A stretch of 64,000 bases of DNA, from positions 1,922,001-1,986,000 of the forward strand of contig NZ_JAZKUG010000001.1 of assembly GCF_036625195.1 (NCBI RefSeq). Reading direction: 5' to 3'. Position 1 is the first letter of the stretch. Each line of letters opens with the position of its first letter. A model generated the notes under the pieces. The model worked only from the letters and a program-made list of their open reading frames with translations. It had not been told where the DNA came from and ran no database searches. Shown piece after piece: positions 20,082 through 28,292 of this stretch. The position numbers and the translations under genes are program-made. Source of the stretch: Accumulibacter sp. (lineage in GTDB: Bacteria > Pseudomonadota > Gammaproteobacteria > Burkholderiales > Rhodocyclaceae).

Positions 20082-20833
20082 GCAGCGAAGCTGGCGACCA
20101 GCGAGCCAAGGAGCAGGTGCCAGCCGTCGACCAGCACGAAGAGCATCAGCTTGAAGGGCAACGCCACCATCACCGGCGACATCATCATCATGCCCATCGA
20201 CATCAGCACGCTGGCGACCACCATGTCGACGATCAGGAAGGGAATGAAGATGACGAAGCCGATCTGGAATGCGGTCTTCAGTTCGCTGGTGACGAAGGCC
20301 GGAATCAGCAGGCGCATCGGGATCTCGGCGCTGGAAGCGAAGCCCTGGCTGCGGCTCATGCGCACGAAGAGCGCGATGTCGGATTCGCGCGTCTGTTTCA
20401 GCATGAACTCCCGCAGCGGCACGGCGCTGCGCTCGACGGCGGTACTGAAGCTGATCCGGTCCTCCGACAACGGCACGTAGGCCTCGCTGTGGATGCGGTC
20501 GAGAACCGGCGACATGATGAAGAAGCTGAGGAACAGCGCCAGGCCGATCAGCACCTGGTTTGGCGGCGAGGTCTGGGTGCCGAGGGCGTGCCGGAGCAGC
20601 GAGAGGACGATGATGATGCGCGTGAAGCTGGTCATCATCAGCAACGCTGCCGGAATGAAGGTGAGCGCGGTCAGCGTCAGCAGCGTCTGCACCGACAGCG
20701 TATAGGTCTGGCTGCCGTCGGCGCCGGGGGTGCTGGTGACCATCGGCAGCCCGCCGGCCTGCGCCCAGGTGGCGAGCGGCGCAACCAGGAGCGTGAGAAG
20801 GATCAGGCCGCGGGCGAGATCAGCCGTCTTCAT
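20078..20833 (-). CDS. fliP: Flagellar export gate protein FliP
   Basis: A 251-residue precursor with a signal peptide, as usual for FliP (LILLTLLVAPLATWAQA). The mature part carries the family hallmark blocks ALTFIPAALLMMTSFTRIIIVLSLLRHALGTQTSPPNQVLIGLALFL, split over residues 54-101, and the C-terminal GMMMMSPVMVALPFKLMLFVLVDGWHL. It is an inner-membrane component of the flagellar export gate. It overlaps fliO by 14 bases and fliQ by 4 bases. A stop-free frame and normal length indicate an intact gene. Confidence 0.97.
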   Translation of the reverse strand: MKTADLARGLILLTLLVAPLATWAQAGGLPMVTSTPGADGSQTYTLSVQTLLTLTALTFIPAALLMMTSFTRIIIVLSLLRHALGTQTSPPNQVLIGLALFLSFFIMSPVLDRIHSEAYVPLSEDRISFSTAVERSAVPLREFMLKQTRESDIALFVRMSRSQGFASSAEIPMRLLIPAFVTSELKTAFQIGFVIFIPFLIVDMVVASVLMSMGMMMMSPVMVALPFKLMLFVLVDGWHLLLGSLVASFAA

Positions 20834-21302
20834 TCCTGCGCTCGGAGATTCGCTTCAGCCACTGCGCAAAGTGCTTCTCGCCGTCGCCCCCGGTTCGCAG
20901 GTCACCCTTCGGCAGGGTGTGCAGGGTTCGCATCTGCCCCGGGGCAATCCCGACGACGATCCACGTATCGTCGACCTCGACGAGGACGATCCGCTCACGC
21001 GGGCCGATCACCAGCCCGCCAACCAGGCGCAGAGGACCTCCGTTGCCGAATCCGCGGCCACCGTTGATGCGGCGCAGCAGCCAGGCTCCGAGGAACAGGA
21101 GCGCCACCACCAGCGCCAGGGCCAGCGTCATCTGCAGCAGGGCAGCGCTGCCGAAAGGCGGCACCTCGCTGCCGGCAGTCTGCGCCAGAACGGCGGTGGG
21201 CAGCATGGCCAGCGGAGCGGTCGCATGGAGGCGACGGCAGCGGGGTACGGACGGGCGTCGGAACAAGGTGGTTGGTCCGGTGATGATGTCGGTGGACATC
21301 AT
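20820..21302 (-). CDS. fliO: Flagellar biosynthesis protein FliO
   Basis: A 160-residue protein with a single strong membrane helix (about residues 55-72, LLQMTLALALVVALLFLGAWLL). The following cytoplasmic region, RLVGGLVIGPRERIVLVEVDDTWIVVGIAPGQMRTLH, is the FliO family core. FliO helps assemble the FliP ring. The start is uncertain. ATG at 21302 or 21299 gives an N-terminal region ending in an alanine-rich stretch that could be a signal peptide (LAMLPTAVLAQTA), but no strong ribosome-binding site precedes it. The frame remains open to 21452. Confidence 0.88.
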   Translation of the reverse strand: MMSTDIITGPTTLFRRPSVPRCRRLHATAPLAMLPTAVLAQTAGSEVPPFGSAALLQMTLALALVVALLFLGAWLLRRINGGRGFGNGGPLRLVGGLVIGPRERIVLVEVDDTWIVVGIAPGQMRTLHTLPKGDLRTGGDGEKHFAQWLKRISERRNEDG

Positions 21303-21448
21303 AAAGCAAGTGCGCTCCGGGTGAACGGTCCGCGGCGCGGCAAAGACGCTCGTCGACCGTGCTCGCCGGCGATCGTGGCTGAAGCACCGGCACGACCGGT
21401 CTGCGTACGCTGCCGGTGCCCAGCGGGCAGCGGTCGCTGCAACACGGT

Positions 21449-21886
21449 TCAATGACCGAGTCGGCGTGCGCGCTCCGAAGGGGTGACGATGTCGGTGAGG
21501 CGGATGCCGAACTTGTCATTGACGACGACGACTTCGCCCTGGGCAATCAGCGTGCCGTTCACAAAGACGTTCAGCGGTTCGCCCGCCAGCGCATCGAGTT
21601 CGACGACCGAGCCATGGGCGAGCAGCAGCAGGTTCCGGATCGTCATCCTGGTGCGCCCGAGCTCGACGGCGATCTGGACCGGAATGTCCAGGATCATGTC
21701 GAGCTCGTTCATCAACGATCCCTTGCCTCCCGCCTCGTCGAACTTCGGGAAGATGCTGGCCGCCTGCGCCTTGCCAGCCGGTGTGGCTTCCGCCATTGCC
21801 TGCTCGGCCATCGCCGCTGCCCAGTCGTCGTCCAGTCCGGCGTCGTCGCCCGCGGGCATTCCCGTGTCGTCCATGTCGCTAGCCAT
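21449..21886 (-). CDS. fliN: Flagellar motor switch protein FliN
   Basis: A 145-residue protein whose C-terminal 80 residues form the SpoA (surface presentation) domain: LDIPVQIAVELGRTRMTIRNLLLLAHGSVVELD and NDKFGIRLTDIVTPSERARRL are highly conserved. FliN builds the lower C-ring of the motor with FliM and FliG and helps dock export substrates. The acidic, Asp-rich N-terminal part is variable in the family. The ATG at 21886 overlaps the fliM stop by 8 bases. Confidence 0.96.
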   Translation of the reverse strand: MASDMDDTGMPAGDDAGLDDDWAAAMAEQAMAEATPAGKAQAASIFPKFDEAGGKGSLMNELDMILDIPVQIAVELGRTRMTIRNLLLLAHGSVVELDALAGEPLNVFVNGTLIAQGEVVVVNDKFGIRLTDIVTPSERARRLGH

Positions 21887-22883
21887 TGCTTTCCCCCGCG
21901 GGATTCTCCGCGCGCTCTGCCGTCAGGAAGCGCTCGACCTTGAGCGCATACTGTCCGCCCTGTTGCCCATAGCGGCACTCCATCAAGGGCACCCCATCGA
22001 CCTGTGCGACGACCGTTTCCGGGATCTCCAATGGCACGATGTCGCCGGCCTTCATGTCCAGGATCCGGCGCAGGCTGGTGGTTGCCGTTGCCAGTGTCGC
22101 GGTCAGCTCGACCTCGGCATTCTTCAGCTGCTTGCGCAAGGTGGTGACCCAGCGCCGGTCGGTGGTCAGCTGGTCACTCTGCATGGAGCTGTACAGCAGT
22201 TCCCTGATCGGTTCGAGCATCGAGTAGGGAAAGCAGATGTGCATGTCGGCGCTTGAGCCCCCGAATTCCAGCGAGAAGGTCGTCGCGACGACGATCTCGG
22301 AAGGTGTCGCGATGTTGGCGAACTGCGAGTTCATCTCGGAACGGATGTATTCGAAGCCGAGATCGTAAACCGGCTTCCAGGAACGTGCATACTCGGCGAA
22401 GATCACTCGCAGCATACCCTGGATGATGCGCTGTTCGGTGGCCGTGAAGTCGCGACCTTCGACGCGGGTGTGGAAACGGCCGTCACCGCCGAACATGTTG
22501 TCCACCACCAGGAAGACCAGGCTCGGGTCGAGGACGAACAGCGCCGTCCCGCGCAGTGGCCTGGCAGTCACCAGATTCAGGTTGGTCGGGACCACCAGGT
22601 TACGGGTGAACTCGCTGTACTTCTGGACGCGAATCGAGCCGACCGAGATCTCGGTGCTGCGATGCAGGTAGTTGAAGAGCCCGATTCGCAGATAACGGGC
22701 AAAGCGCTCGTTGACCAGTTCGAGGGTCGGCATCCGCCCGCGGACGATGCGCTCCTGTGTTCCCAGATTGTAGGGGCGAGGACCACTGCTCGCGTCGTCA
22801 GCTTCCTCGGTGACGTCCGCTTCGCCGGTGACGCCTTTCAGCAGGGCGTCAACCTCATCCTGGGAGAGGAAGTCGGCGCTCAT
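21879..22883 (-). CDS. fliM: Flagellar motor switch protein FliM
   Basis: A 334-residue C-ring protein. The N-terminal MSADFLSQDEVDALLKGV is the CheY-phosphate binding peptide, followed by YNLGTQERIVRGRMPTLELVNERFARYLR and a C-terminal SpoA-like domain. The ATG at 22883 is preferred over a TTG two codons upstream because it gives the canonical N-terminus. It lies 6 bases after the fliL stop and overlaps fliN. The expected role is switching of flagellar rotation on binding phosphorylated CheY. Confidence 0.97.
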   Translation of the reverse strand: MSADFLSQDEVDALLKGVTGEADVTEEADDASSGPRPYNLGTQERIVRGRMPTLELVNERFARYLRIGLFNYLHRSTEISVGSIRVQKYSEFTRNLVVPTNLNLVTARPLRGTALFVLDPSLVFLVVDNMFGGDGRFHTRVEGRDFTATEQRIIQGMLRVIFAEYARSWKPVYDLGFEYIRSEMNSQFANIATPSEIVVATTFSLEFGGSSADMHICFPYSMLEPIRELLYSSMQSDQLTTDRRWVTTLRKQLKNAEVELTATLATATTSLRRILDMKAGDIVPLEIPETVVAQVDGVPLMECRYGQQGGQYALKVERFLTAERAENPAGESNG

Positions 22884-22889
22884 GCGCAA

Positions 22890-23441
22890 CTACTGGATGA
22901 TGAACGAGGTGAACAATACGTCCTTGATCGGCCAGTCCCTCTTCTTGCCCTTGCCGGCCGGGTCGAGGACGCTGTTCATCTGTTCCCTGATTTCCTGCGC
23001 CAGGAGCTCCTTGCCTTCCTTGGTGATCAGCTGTGACGCCTTCTTGCTCGACAGCAGAAGCGTGATGTCGTTGCGCAGCTTCGGGGTGTAGAGCTTGATG
23101 TGCTCGCCGACCTGCGGGTCGTCGACTTCGACCGAGACGATCAATTGCAGGAACTGGTCACCGTTCTCCGGCACGAGGTTGACGGTGAATGTGTCGAGCG
23201 GCACGTAGACCGGTGGTGCGTTGAGGTCCACCTTCTTCTTCTTCGCCGGCTTGGCCTTCTCGACCACCGCTTCGTCGCCGTCTTCCTCATGTGCGGCGTT
23301 GCCCCGCAACAGGAGGAAGGCGCTCAAGCCGCCGAGGCCGAGGACGACAACGACGAGCAGGATGATGATCAGAAGTTTCTTGCTGCTCTTCGCTGGTGCA
23401 GCATCGGCGGTTTCAGTCCCAGGTTTGGCGTCCTTGGCCAT
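22890..23441 (-). CDS. fliL: Flagellar basal body-associated protein FliL
   Basis: A 183-residue single-pass inner-membrane protein. A short cytoplasmic start (PGTETADAAPAKSSKK) is followed by one hydrophobic helix (LLIIILLVVVVLGLGGLSAFLLL) and a charged linker. The periplasmic FliL domain starts with PVYVPLDTFTVNLVPENGDQFLQLIVSVEV, and DITLLLSSKKASQLITKEGKELLAQEI is also typical. FliL surrounds the stator and supports torque. A GGAGAG ribosome-binding site lies 9 bases before the ATG. It is separated from fliK by 66 bases. Confidence 0.95.
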   Translation of the reverse strand: MAKDAKPGTETADAAPAKSSKKLLIIILLVVVVLGLGGLSAFLLLRGNAAHEEDGDEAVVEKAKPAKKKKVDLNAPPVYVPLDTFTVNLVPENGDQFLQLIVSVEVDDPQVGEHIKLYTPKLRNDITLLLSSKKASQLITKEGKELLAQEIREQMNSVLDPAGKGKKRDWPIKDVLFTSFIIQ

Positions 23442-23507
23442 GCGGCGTTTCTCTCCCTGATTAGCTCGGCCGTCCGTAAGCCGACCCTCCGCCGTCGTGC
23501 CGCAGCA

Positions 23508-24542
23508 TCAGGCGAAGACATCGATCATCGCCTGGCCGTGGCGAGTGGCGACCGGCGACACGAACACGCCGGCAGGCGGATCGGAGCCAAGTATAGCCGC
23601 ATCGGGCTGCCGACGGGTGGCGGGCGATGAATCTCCCTGTCCCTGCGACTGCTGTCCGGATGCGTGGCTGCCGACACTGAGTTGCCCGATGTCGATCCCC
23701 GCGTTCGCGAACATCTCGCGCAGGCGCGGCATGGCCGCTTCGATGGCGCTGCGCACTTCGGCGCTGGGCGACGCAAAGTGCGCCGTGGCGCCATCGCGAT
23801 CGAGGTTCAGGCTGATTTCGACGACCCCCAGTTGTGGCGGGTGGACGGTGATCCTCGCGGTCTGTTGCTCGTTGCTGGCAAACCAGAGGAGCTTCTGGCC
23901 GAACTCGCTTGCCCAGGACGGGTCGCGCAGCGGGGTGTGCAGGGTGTGTGCGGCTGCCGCCGGCATCGCCAGGGTACCCGTTGCCGCACTGCCGGCGCCC
24001 GCCGGCGGTGCGGGCGCAAGCGGCTCATCCGGTTCGACCGCGGGCTGCTCGCGCGGCACGGTGGCGAGGTCTGGCACGGCAATAGTTGCCGCCCTGGGCC
24101 CGGCTTCGGTTGCCGCTGCCACTGGTTGCCGGCTGTCGCCGGTCGGCAGCACGGGGTCCGCCACGGCCGGTCCGCTGCGGGCAGGGGGTGGGTTGGCGAG
24201 GGCTTCGCCAGCGACGGTTGCCGCTCCGGCGACCCTTTCGCTGCCGCCCTCGCCGGCGGGCGGCGGGCGGTACGCCGTCTGCGGCAGTTGTTGGCTCAGC
24301 ACGAGCATCTCGACGGTGGAAGCCGGCGTCCCGGCTGCGGCTGCAGGCGGCTCATCGTCGGCGCTGTCGGTGGCCGGCGCCGGGGCGCTGGCGGTCATCG
24401 CCGGCAGGGAGAGGAGTATGTTGAGGAAATCGTTGCCGAGACCAGCCTCGGCAGTTCCCGTGGTGCGAGCGGTGGCGTCGTCGGTGACGGTGGTATGCGC
24501 AGGCTGGGTGATGAGTGCCGCCGTGACGATGCTGATGGTCAT
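23508..24542 (-). CDS. fliK: Flagellar hook-length control protein FliK
   Basis: A 344-residue protein with the expected two parts: a low-complexity, Pro/Ala-rich N-terminal region that acts as a molecular ruler, and a C-terminal hook-length domain. The latter is recognisable from SWASEFGQKLLWFASNEQQTARITVHPPQLGVVEISLNLD to about residue 300. FliK switches export from hook to filament subunits. The ATG at 24542 has AAAAGGA upstream; the open frame extends 49 codons further without support. A consensus sigma-54 promoter lies 36 bases upstream, so fliK is probably the first gene of the fliK-to-fliR operon. Confidence 0.92.
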   Translation of the reverse strand: MTISIVTAALITQPAHTTVTDDATARTTGTAEAGLGNDFLNILLSLPAMTASAPAPATDSADDEPPAAAAGTPASTVEMLVLSQQLPQTAYRPPPAGEGGSERVAGAATVAGEALANPPPARSGPAVADPVLPTGDSRQPVAAATEAGPRAATIAVPDLATVPREQPAVEPDEPLAPAPPAGAGSAATGTLAMPAAAAHTLHTPLRDPSWASEFGQKLLWFASNEQQTARITVHPPQLGVVEISLNLDRDGATAHFASPSAEVRSAIEAAMPRLREMFANAGIDIGQLSVGSHASGQQSQGQGDSSPATRRQPDAAILGSDPPAGVFVSPVATRHGQAMIDVFA

Positions 24543-24577
24543 GGGATGTCCTTTTCGCGAGCTTCCGCCGTATCCGT

Positions 24578-24593
24578 AGCAAGCAGCGTGCCA
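24578..24593 (-). promoter_or_regulatory. Sigma-54 promoter upstream of fliK
   Basis: Read on the minus strand the site is TGGCACG, four bases CTGC, then TTGCT. This fits the sigma-54 consensus TGGCACG-N4-TTGCW at every position, including the required GG and GC separated by 10 bases. It lies 36 bases upstream of the fliK ATG, facing fliK. The sigma-54 activator gene fleR, in the same flagellar cluster, gives the obvious regulator. Confidence 0.85.
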
Positions 24594-24603
24594 TGTAAGC
24601 CGA

Positions 24604-25050
24604 CTACTGCTCCTGCCGGTCGTCGTTGCCGCGTGCGGCAAACTCGTCCTGGAGTTTCTGTTCGTGGCGGAGCTCCCGCCGTGCCTCACCGGCGCGGTGG
24701 CGTTCGGAGAGGGTGTCGAAGGCGTTGAGGCGGCTTCGTTGACGTTGCCACTCGGCCTGCCCGGCGGCGGTGTGCGCCGCCTTCAGGTTCGCGGCCTGCT
24801 CCTGCTGCCGGACCGCCTCGTCGAGACGGGCGAGGAAGTCCTGGAAATTGCGCCATTCGGGCAGGCCCAGCCCATCCTGCACCGCCTGGCGGAAGCGTGC
24901 GGTGTACTCGTCACGGTACTGCCGCAACATCGCCAGCGTCTTGTGGGCGTCCCGTTCGGCGGCGATCAGCGATGCCAGTCGTTGCGTCGCCGCATCGTTG
25001 CGGCTGCGCATCAGGTCGAGGACGGTCTGCAGCGGGAAGGTTCTGGACAT
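24604..25050 (-). CDS. fliJ: Flagellar export chaperone FliJ
   Basis: A 148-residue, almost entirely helical, charged protein, as expected for FliJ, which forms an antiparallel coiled coil inside the FliI ATPase ring. It starts MSRTFPLQTVLDLMRSRNDAATQRLASLIAAERDA, matching the family's conserved start, and contains long heptad-like stretches rich in Arg, Glu and Gln. It follows fliI by 28 bases and is the last gene of the fliF-to-fliJ group. The sequence is weakly conserved across species, so position in the operon is a main support. Confidence 0.9.
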   Translation of the reverse strand: MSRTFPLQTVLDLMRSRNDAATQRLASLIAAERDAHKTLAMLRQYRDEYTARFRQAVQDGLGLPEWRNFQDFLARLDEAVRQQEQAANLKAAHTAAGQAEWQRQRSRLNAFDTLSERHRAGEARRELRHEQKLQDEFAARGNDDRQEQ

Positions 25051-25078
25051 GGTGATTCCGGTGCCCGGGCGTCACGCC

Positions 25079-26527
25079 TCAAGGGAGGGCATGCTGGCCG
25101 GCTGGCGCCGCGTGCGCGGGGCCAAAGAGATCCTGCAACTGGGCGATGCTGCTGGCGAGGTCGGCACGCTGTCCCAGGCTCTGCTGCAGCAGCACCTCGA
25201 AGCGCGGATAGATGGTGATTGCCTGGTCGAGCTGCGGGTCCGATCCAGCGGCGTACGCACCAACACTGATCAGGTCGCGCGAGCGCTGGTAGCGCGAGAA
25301 GAGGCTCTTGAAGCGCCTGATCTGCTCGAGGTGCGTGGGGCTGACGAGGTTGACCATGGCGCGCGAGATCGACTGCTCGATGTCGATCGCCGGATAGTGT
25401 CCGGCGTCGGCGAGCGTGCGCGAGAGGACGATGTGGCCATCGAGGATGGCGCGGGCGGCATCGGCGATCGGATCCTGCTGATCGTCGCCTTCGGCCAGCA
25501 CGGTGTAGAAGCCGGTGATCGAACCGCCGCCGTCGCGACCGTTACCCGCCCGTTCGACCAGTTGCGGCAGGCGGGCAAAGACCGAGGGCGGGTAGCCGCG
25601 GGTCACCGGCGGCTCGCCGATGGCGAGGGCGATCTCACGTTGCGCCATCGCATAGCGGGTGAGCGAGTCCATGATCAGCAGCACGTGCCGTCCGCGGTCG
25701 CGGAAATACTCGGCGATGCAGGTGGCGTAGGCGGCGCCCTGCAGGCGCATCAACGGGCTGACGTCGGCCGGCGCGGCAACGACGACGGCGCGGCGCAGTC
25801 CTTCCTCGCCGAGGATCTGCTCGATGAACTCCTTGACCTCGCGACCGCGCTCGCCGATCAGTCCGACGACGATCACCTCGGCAGCCGTGTAGCGGGCCAT
25901 CATCCCGAGCAGGACGCTCTTGCCGACCCCTGAACCGGCAAACAGTCCCATGCGCTGGCCACGACCGACAGTGAGCAGCGCATTGATGGCGCGAACGCCG
26001 ACGTCGAGCGCCTGGTCGATCGGTGCTCGCGACATCGGGTTCACCGGACGGCTTTGCAACGGGCGCAACGATGGGGCGTTGAGCGGTCCGAGCGCGTCGA
26101 GCGGGCGGCCGGCGCCGTCGAGGACGCGCCCGAGCAGCGAGTCGCCGACCGGAACCAGTTTCGCGCGGTCGATCGAACGTCTTCGTGCCGGTGGTGGCTG
26201 GCCGATCCGTGGTGGACCGTTGGAGGCCTCCAGTGCCACCACGCGGGCGCCCGGCGAAAGCCCATAGACGTCTTCCGTGGGCATCAGGAACAGGCGCTCA
26301 CCATGAAAGCCGACCACTTCCGCCTCGATCGGGGTGCCGCCGGACGGCATGATCCGACATGAGCTGCCGAGTGGCAGCTTGAGCCCGGCGGCTTCCATGA
26401 CGAGGCCGTTGATGCGTGTCAGGTGACCACTGGGCAGCAGCGAGCTGACCTGCGTCGTCGCCTGCCGGCAGCCGGCGAGGAACGCCCGCCAAGCCTCGAG
26501 GTGTGGATTGCGGGCGTCTTCAGCCAT
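25079..26527 (-). CDS. fliI: Flagellum-specific ATP synthase FliI
   Basis: A 482-residue ATPase that energises flagellar protein export. Walker A is GLFAGSGVGKSVLLGMM (about residues 180-196), followed by VIVVGLIGERGREVKEFIEQILG, the catalytic-glutamate region, and Walker B HVLLIMDSLTRYAMAQREIALAIGEPPVTRGYPPSVF. All are characteristic of the FliI/F1-beta family. The ATG at 26527 (MAEDARN) is preferred to a TTG three codons upstream. It lies 15 bases after the fliH stop. No frame break is seen. Confidence 0.97.
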   Translation of the reverse strand: MAEDARNPHLEAWRAFLAGCRQATTQVSSLLPSGHLTRINGLVMEAAGLKLPLGSSCRIMPSGGTPIEAEVVGFHGERLFLMPTEDVYGLSPGARVVALEASNGPPRIGQPPPARRRSIDRAKLVPVGDSLLGRVLDGAGRPLDALGPLNAPSLRPLQSRPVNPMSRAPIDQALDVGVRAINALLTVGRGQRMGLFAGSGVGKSVLLGMMARYTAAEVIVVGLIGERGREVKEFIEQILGEEGLRRAVVVAAPADVSPLMRLQGAAYATCIAEYFRDRGRHVLLIMDSLTRYAMAQREIALAIGEPPVTRGYPPSVFARLPQLVERAGNGRDGGGSITGFYTVLAEGDDQQDPIADAARAILDGHIVLSRTLADAGHYPAIDIEQSISRAMVNLVSPTHLEQIRRFKSLFSRYQRSRDLISVGAYAAGSDPQLDQAITIYPRFEVLLQQSLGQRADLASSIAQLQDLFGPAHAAPAGQHALP

Positions 26528-26542
26528 CGCCGGCAAGCCGGT

Positions 26543-27280
26543 TCACGCTTGTTCCCTGAGCCACTCGGGGTTGACGCCGATGGCTTCGATGACGCGCCGC
26601 CAGCGGGTCTCGACGGTCGCATCGACTTCGCTGGCGCCGAGTTCGACGCGACAGCCACCAGCAGTCAGCGTGCTGTCGTCGCTGATCCGCCAGTTGCCGT
26701 GGGCGAGTTGCTCGCCGAGTCGGGCGCGCACCAGAGCGGCATCGTCGGGGTGCAGGAAGAGCTGCGGCTGGCCTTGATGCGGATGCAGCGCAGTCATCGC
26801 TTCCCTGACCAGAGGCAGGATGAGTTCCGGTTGCAGGCGCAGGCTCTGCCGCATCACCTGGTTGGCGATTTCGATCGCCAGCGCCAGCAGGTGGTCGGCG
26901 ATCTCCTGCTCGATGCCGGCGACTGCCTGTCGCAGGTTGTCCAGCACGATGGCGAGCTTCGCCGCTTCTGCCCGGGCGTCGCCGAGTCCTTCGGCCTGGC
27001 CGGCCGCATAGCCAGCCGCATAGCCAGCCGCATGGCCAGCCGCGTGCGCCTCGGCTACGACACGCTCGATCTCCTCGTCAGTCGGCCGCGCGACCGCTGC
27101 CTCCGCAGCCGCATCGGTTTGCCCCGCCGGTTCCGGCGACGCCGCTGCTGGCGCCTGCGGCGGCGGCGCCGAGTCGGTCGGCGGGCCGGCCGCCGGGATG
27201 CCGGTTGCCGGGCGGTCGAAGACTGCGACCTGCCAGCGTCGATAAGCGGTGCTCTTGTCGCGTGGCGTTCCGTCGCTCAT
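26543..27280 (-). CDS. fliH: Flagellar assembly protein FliH
   Basis: A 245-residue regulator that binds and restrains the FliI ATPase. After a Pro/Ala-rich N-terminal part comes a striking run of GxxxG-type repeats (about residues 81-98: HAAGHAAGYAAGYAAGQAEG), a known FliH feature that forms a helical dimer contact. The C-terminal half contains VLDNLRQAVAGIEQEIADHLLALAIEIANQVMRQSL, the FliH/HrpE-type domain. It follows fliG by 13 bases. At DNA level the repeat consists of nearly identical 12-base units. Confidence 0.93.
   Translation of the reverse strand: MSDGTPRDKSTAYRRWQVAVFDRPATGIPAAGPPTDSAPPPQAPAAASPEPAGQTDAAAEAAVARPTDEEIERVVAEAHAAGHAAGYAAGYAAGQAEGLGDARAEAAKLAIVLDNLRQAVAGIEQEIADHLLALAIEIANQVMRQSLRLQPELILPLVREAMTALHPHQGQPQLFLHPDDAALVRARLGEQLAHGNWRISDDSTLTAGGCRVELGASEVDATVETRWRRVIEAIGVNPEWLREQA
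26998..27045. repeat. 12-base tandem repeat inside fliH
   Basis: The 12-base unit CCGCATAGCCAG occurs three to four times in tandem with single-base changes (CCGCATAGCCAG, CCGCATAGCCAG, CCGCATGGCCAG, CCGCGTGCGCC). It encodes the AAGY/AAGH repeats of the GxxxG region of FliH. Identical units in a high-GC gene point to recent slipped-strand duplication. Edges are approximate. Confidence 0.75.
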
Positions 27281-27293
27281 CGCCCCGTCGCTC

Positions 27294-28292
27294 TCAGATC
27301 ATTTCCCCGCCGCCGGAGCCGCCAAGGACGATCTGTCCCTCATCGGCCAGCCGGCGGACGACCTTGAGGATCTCCTTCTGTTCGGCCTCGACCTCGGACA
27401 CTCGGACCGGACCGCGCGACTCCAGGTCTTCGCGCAACATCTCGGAGGCGCGCTGCGACATGTTGCGGAAGATCTTCTCGCGCAGCGCTTCGGTTGCACC
27501 CTTCATCGCCAGGATCAGCGACTCGGACTGGATCTCGCGCAGCAGCAACTGGATGGCCCGATCGTCGAGGTCGAGGAGGTTCTCGAAAACGAACATTTCG
27601 TCGAGGATCTGCTGCGCCAGGTCCGGGTCGTACTCGCGGATCGAGTCGAGGACCGCGGTCTCATTGGCGGTGCCCATGAAGTTGAGCATCTCGGCAACGG
27701 TTCGCACGCCGCCCTTGGCCGCCTTCTTCATGCTGGCGGAGCCCGCGAGCAGGCGCAGCATGACGTCGTTGAGCTCGCGCAGGGCCTCCGGCTGGATTCC
27801 CTCGAGGGTCGCGACGCGCAGCACCACATCGTTGCGCAGGCGCTCCGGGAACTGGTTCAGGATGTCGCTGGCGTGGTCATGCGCGAGGTGCACGAGGATC
27901 GTCGCGATGATCTGCGGATGCTCGTTGCGGATCAGGTCGGCGACCGTCGGCGCATCCATCCATTTCAGGCCTTCGATGCCGTTGGTGTCGCCCGGTTGCA
28001 GGATGCGCGAGATGAGGTTCGACGCCTTGTCGTCGCCGAGTGCCTTGGTCAGTACCGAGCGCACGTAGGCGTCGGTGTCCACGTTGACCGCTGCCGATTC
28101 CTCGGCGGACTTCTGGAACTCGCTGAGCACCTCATCGACGCGCGTGCGCGGGACCGACTTCAGCGTTGCCATCGCTTGGCCGAGTCTTTGCACCTCCTTT
28201 GGGCCAAGGTGCTTGAGCACCTCGGCGGCGTAGTCCTCGCCGAGGGCGATCAGCAGGATGGCGCTCTTCTCGATTCCGTCCTCAGCTGGCAT
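27294..28292 (-). CDS. fliG: Flagellar motor switch protein FliG
   Basis: A 332-residue C-ring protein of normal length. Visible blocks are KSAILLIALGEDYAAEVLKHLGPKEVQRLGQAMATL at the N-terminus, EHPQIIATILVHL in the middle domain, and VFENLLDLDDRAIQLLLREI in the C-terminal domain. The charged helix there contacts the stator MotA. FliG transmits torque and joins the C-ring to FliF. The ATG at 28292 overlaps the fliF stop by 11 bases. Confidence 0.97.
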   Translation of the reverse strand: MPAEDGIEKSAILLIALGEDYAAEVLKHLGPKEVQRLGQAMATLKSVPRTRVDEVLSEFQKSAEESAAVNVDTDAYVRSVLTKALGDDKASNLISRILQPGDTNGIEGLKWMDAPTVADLIRNEHPQIIATILVHLAHDHASDILNQFPERLRNDVVLRVATLEGIQPEALRELNDVMLRLLAGSASMKKAAKGGVRTVAEMLNFMGTANETAVLDSIREYDPDLAQQILDEMFVFENLLDLDDRAIQLLLREIQSESLILAMKGATEALREKIFRNMSQRASEMLREDLESRGPVRVSEVEAEQKEILKVVRRLADEGQIVLGGSGGGEMI

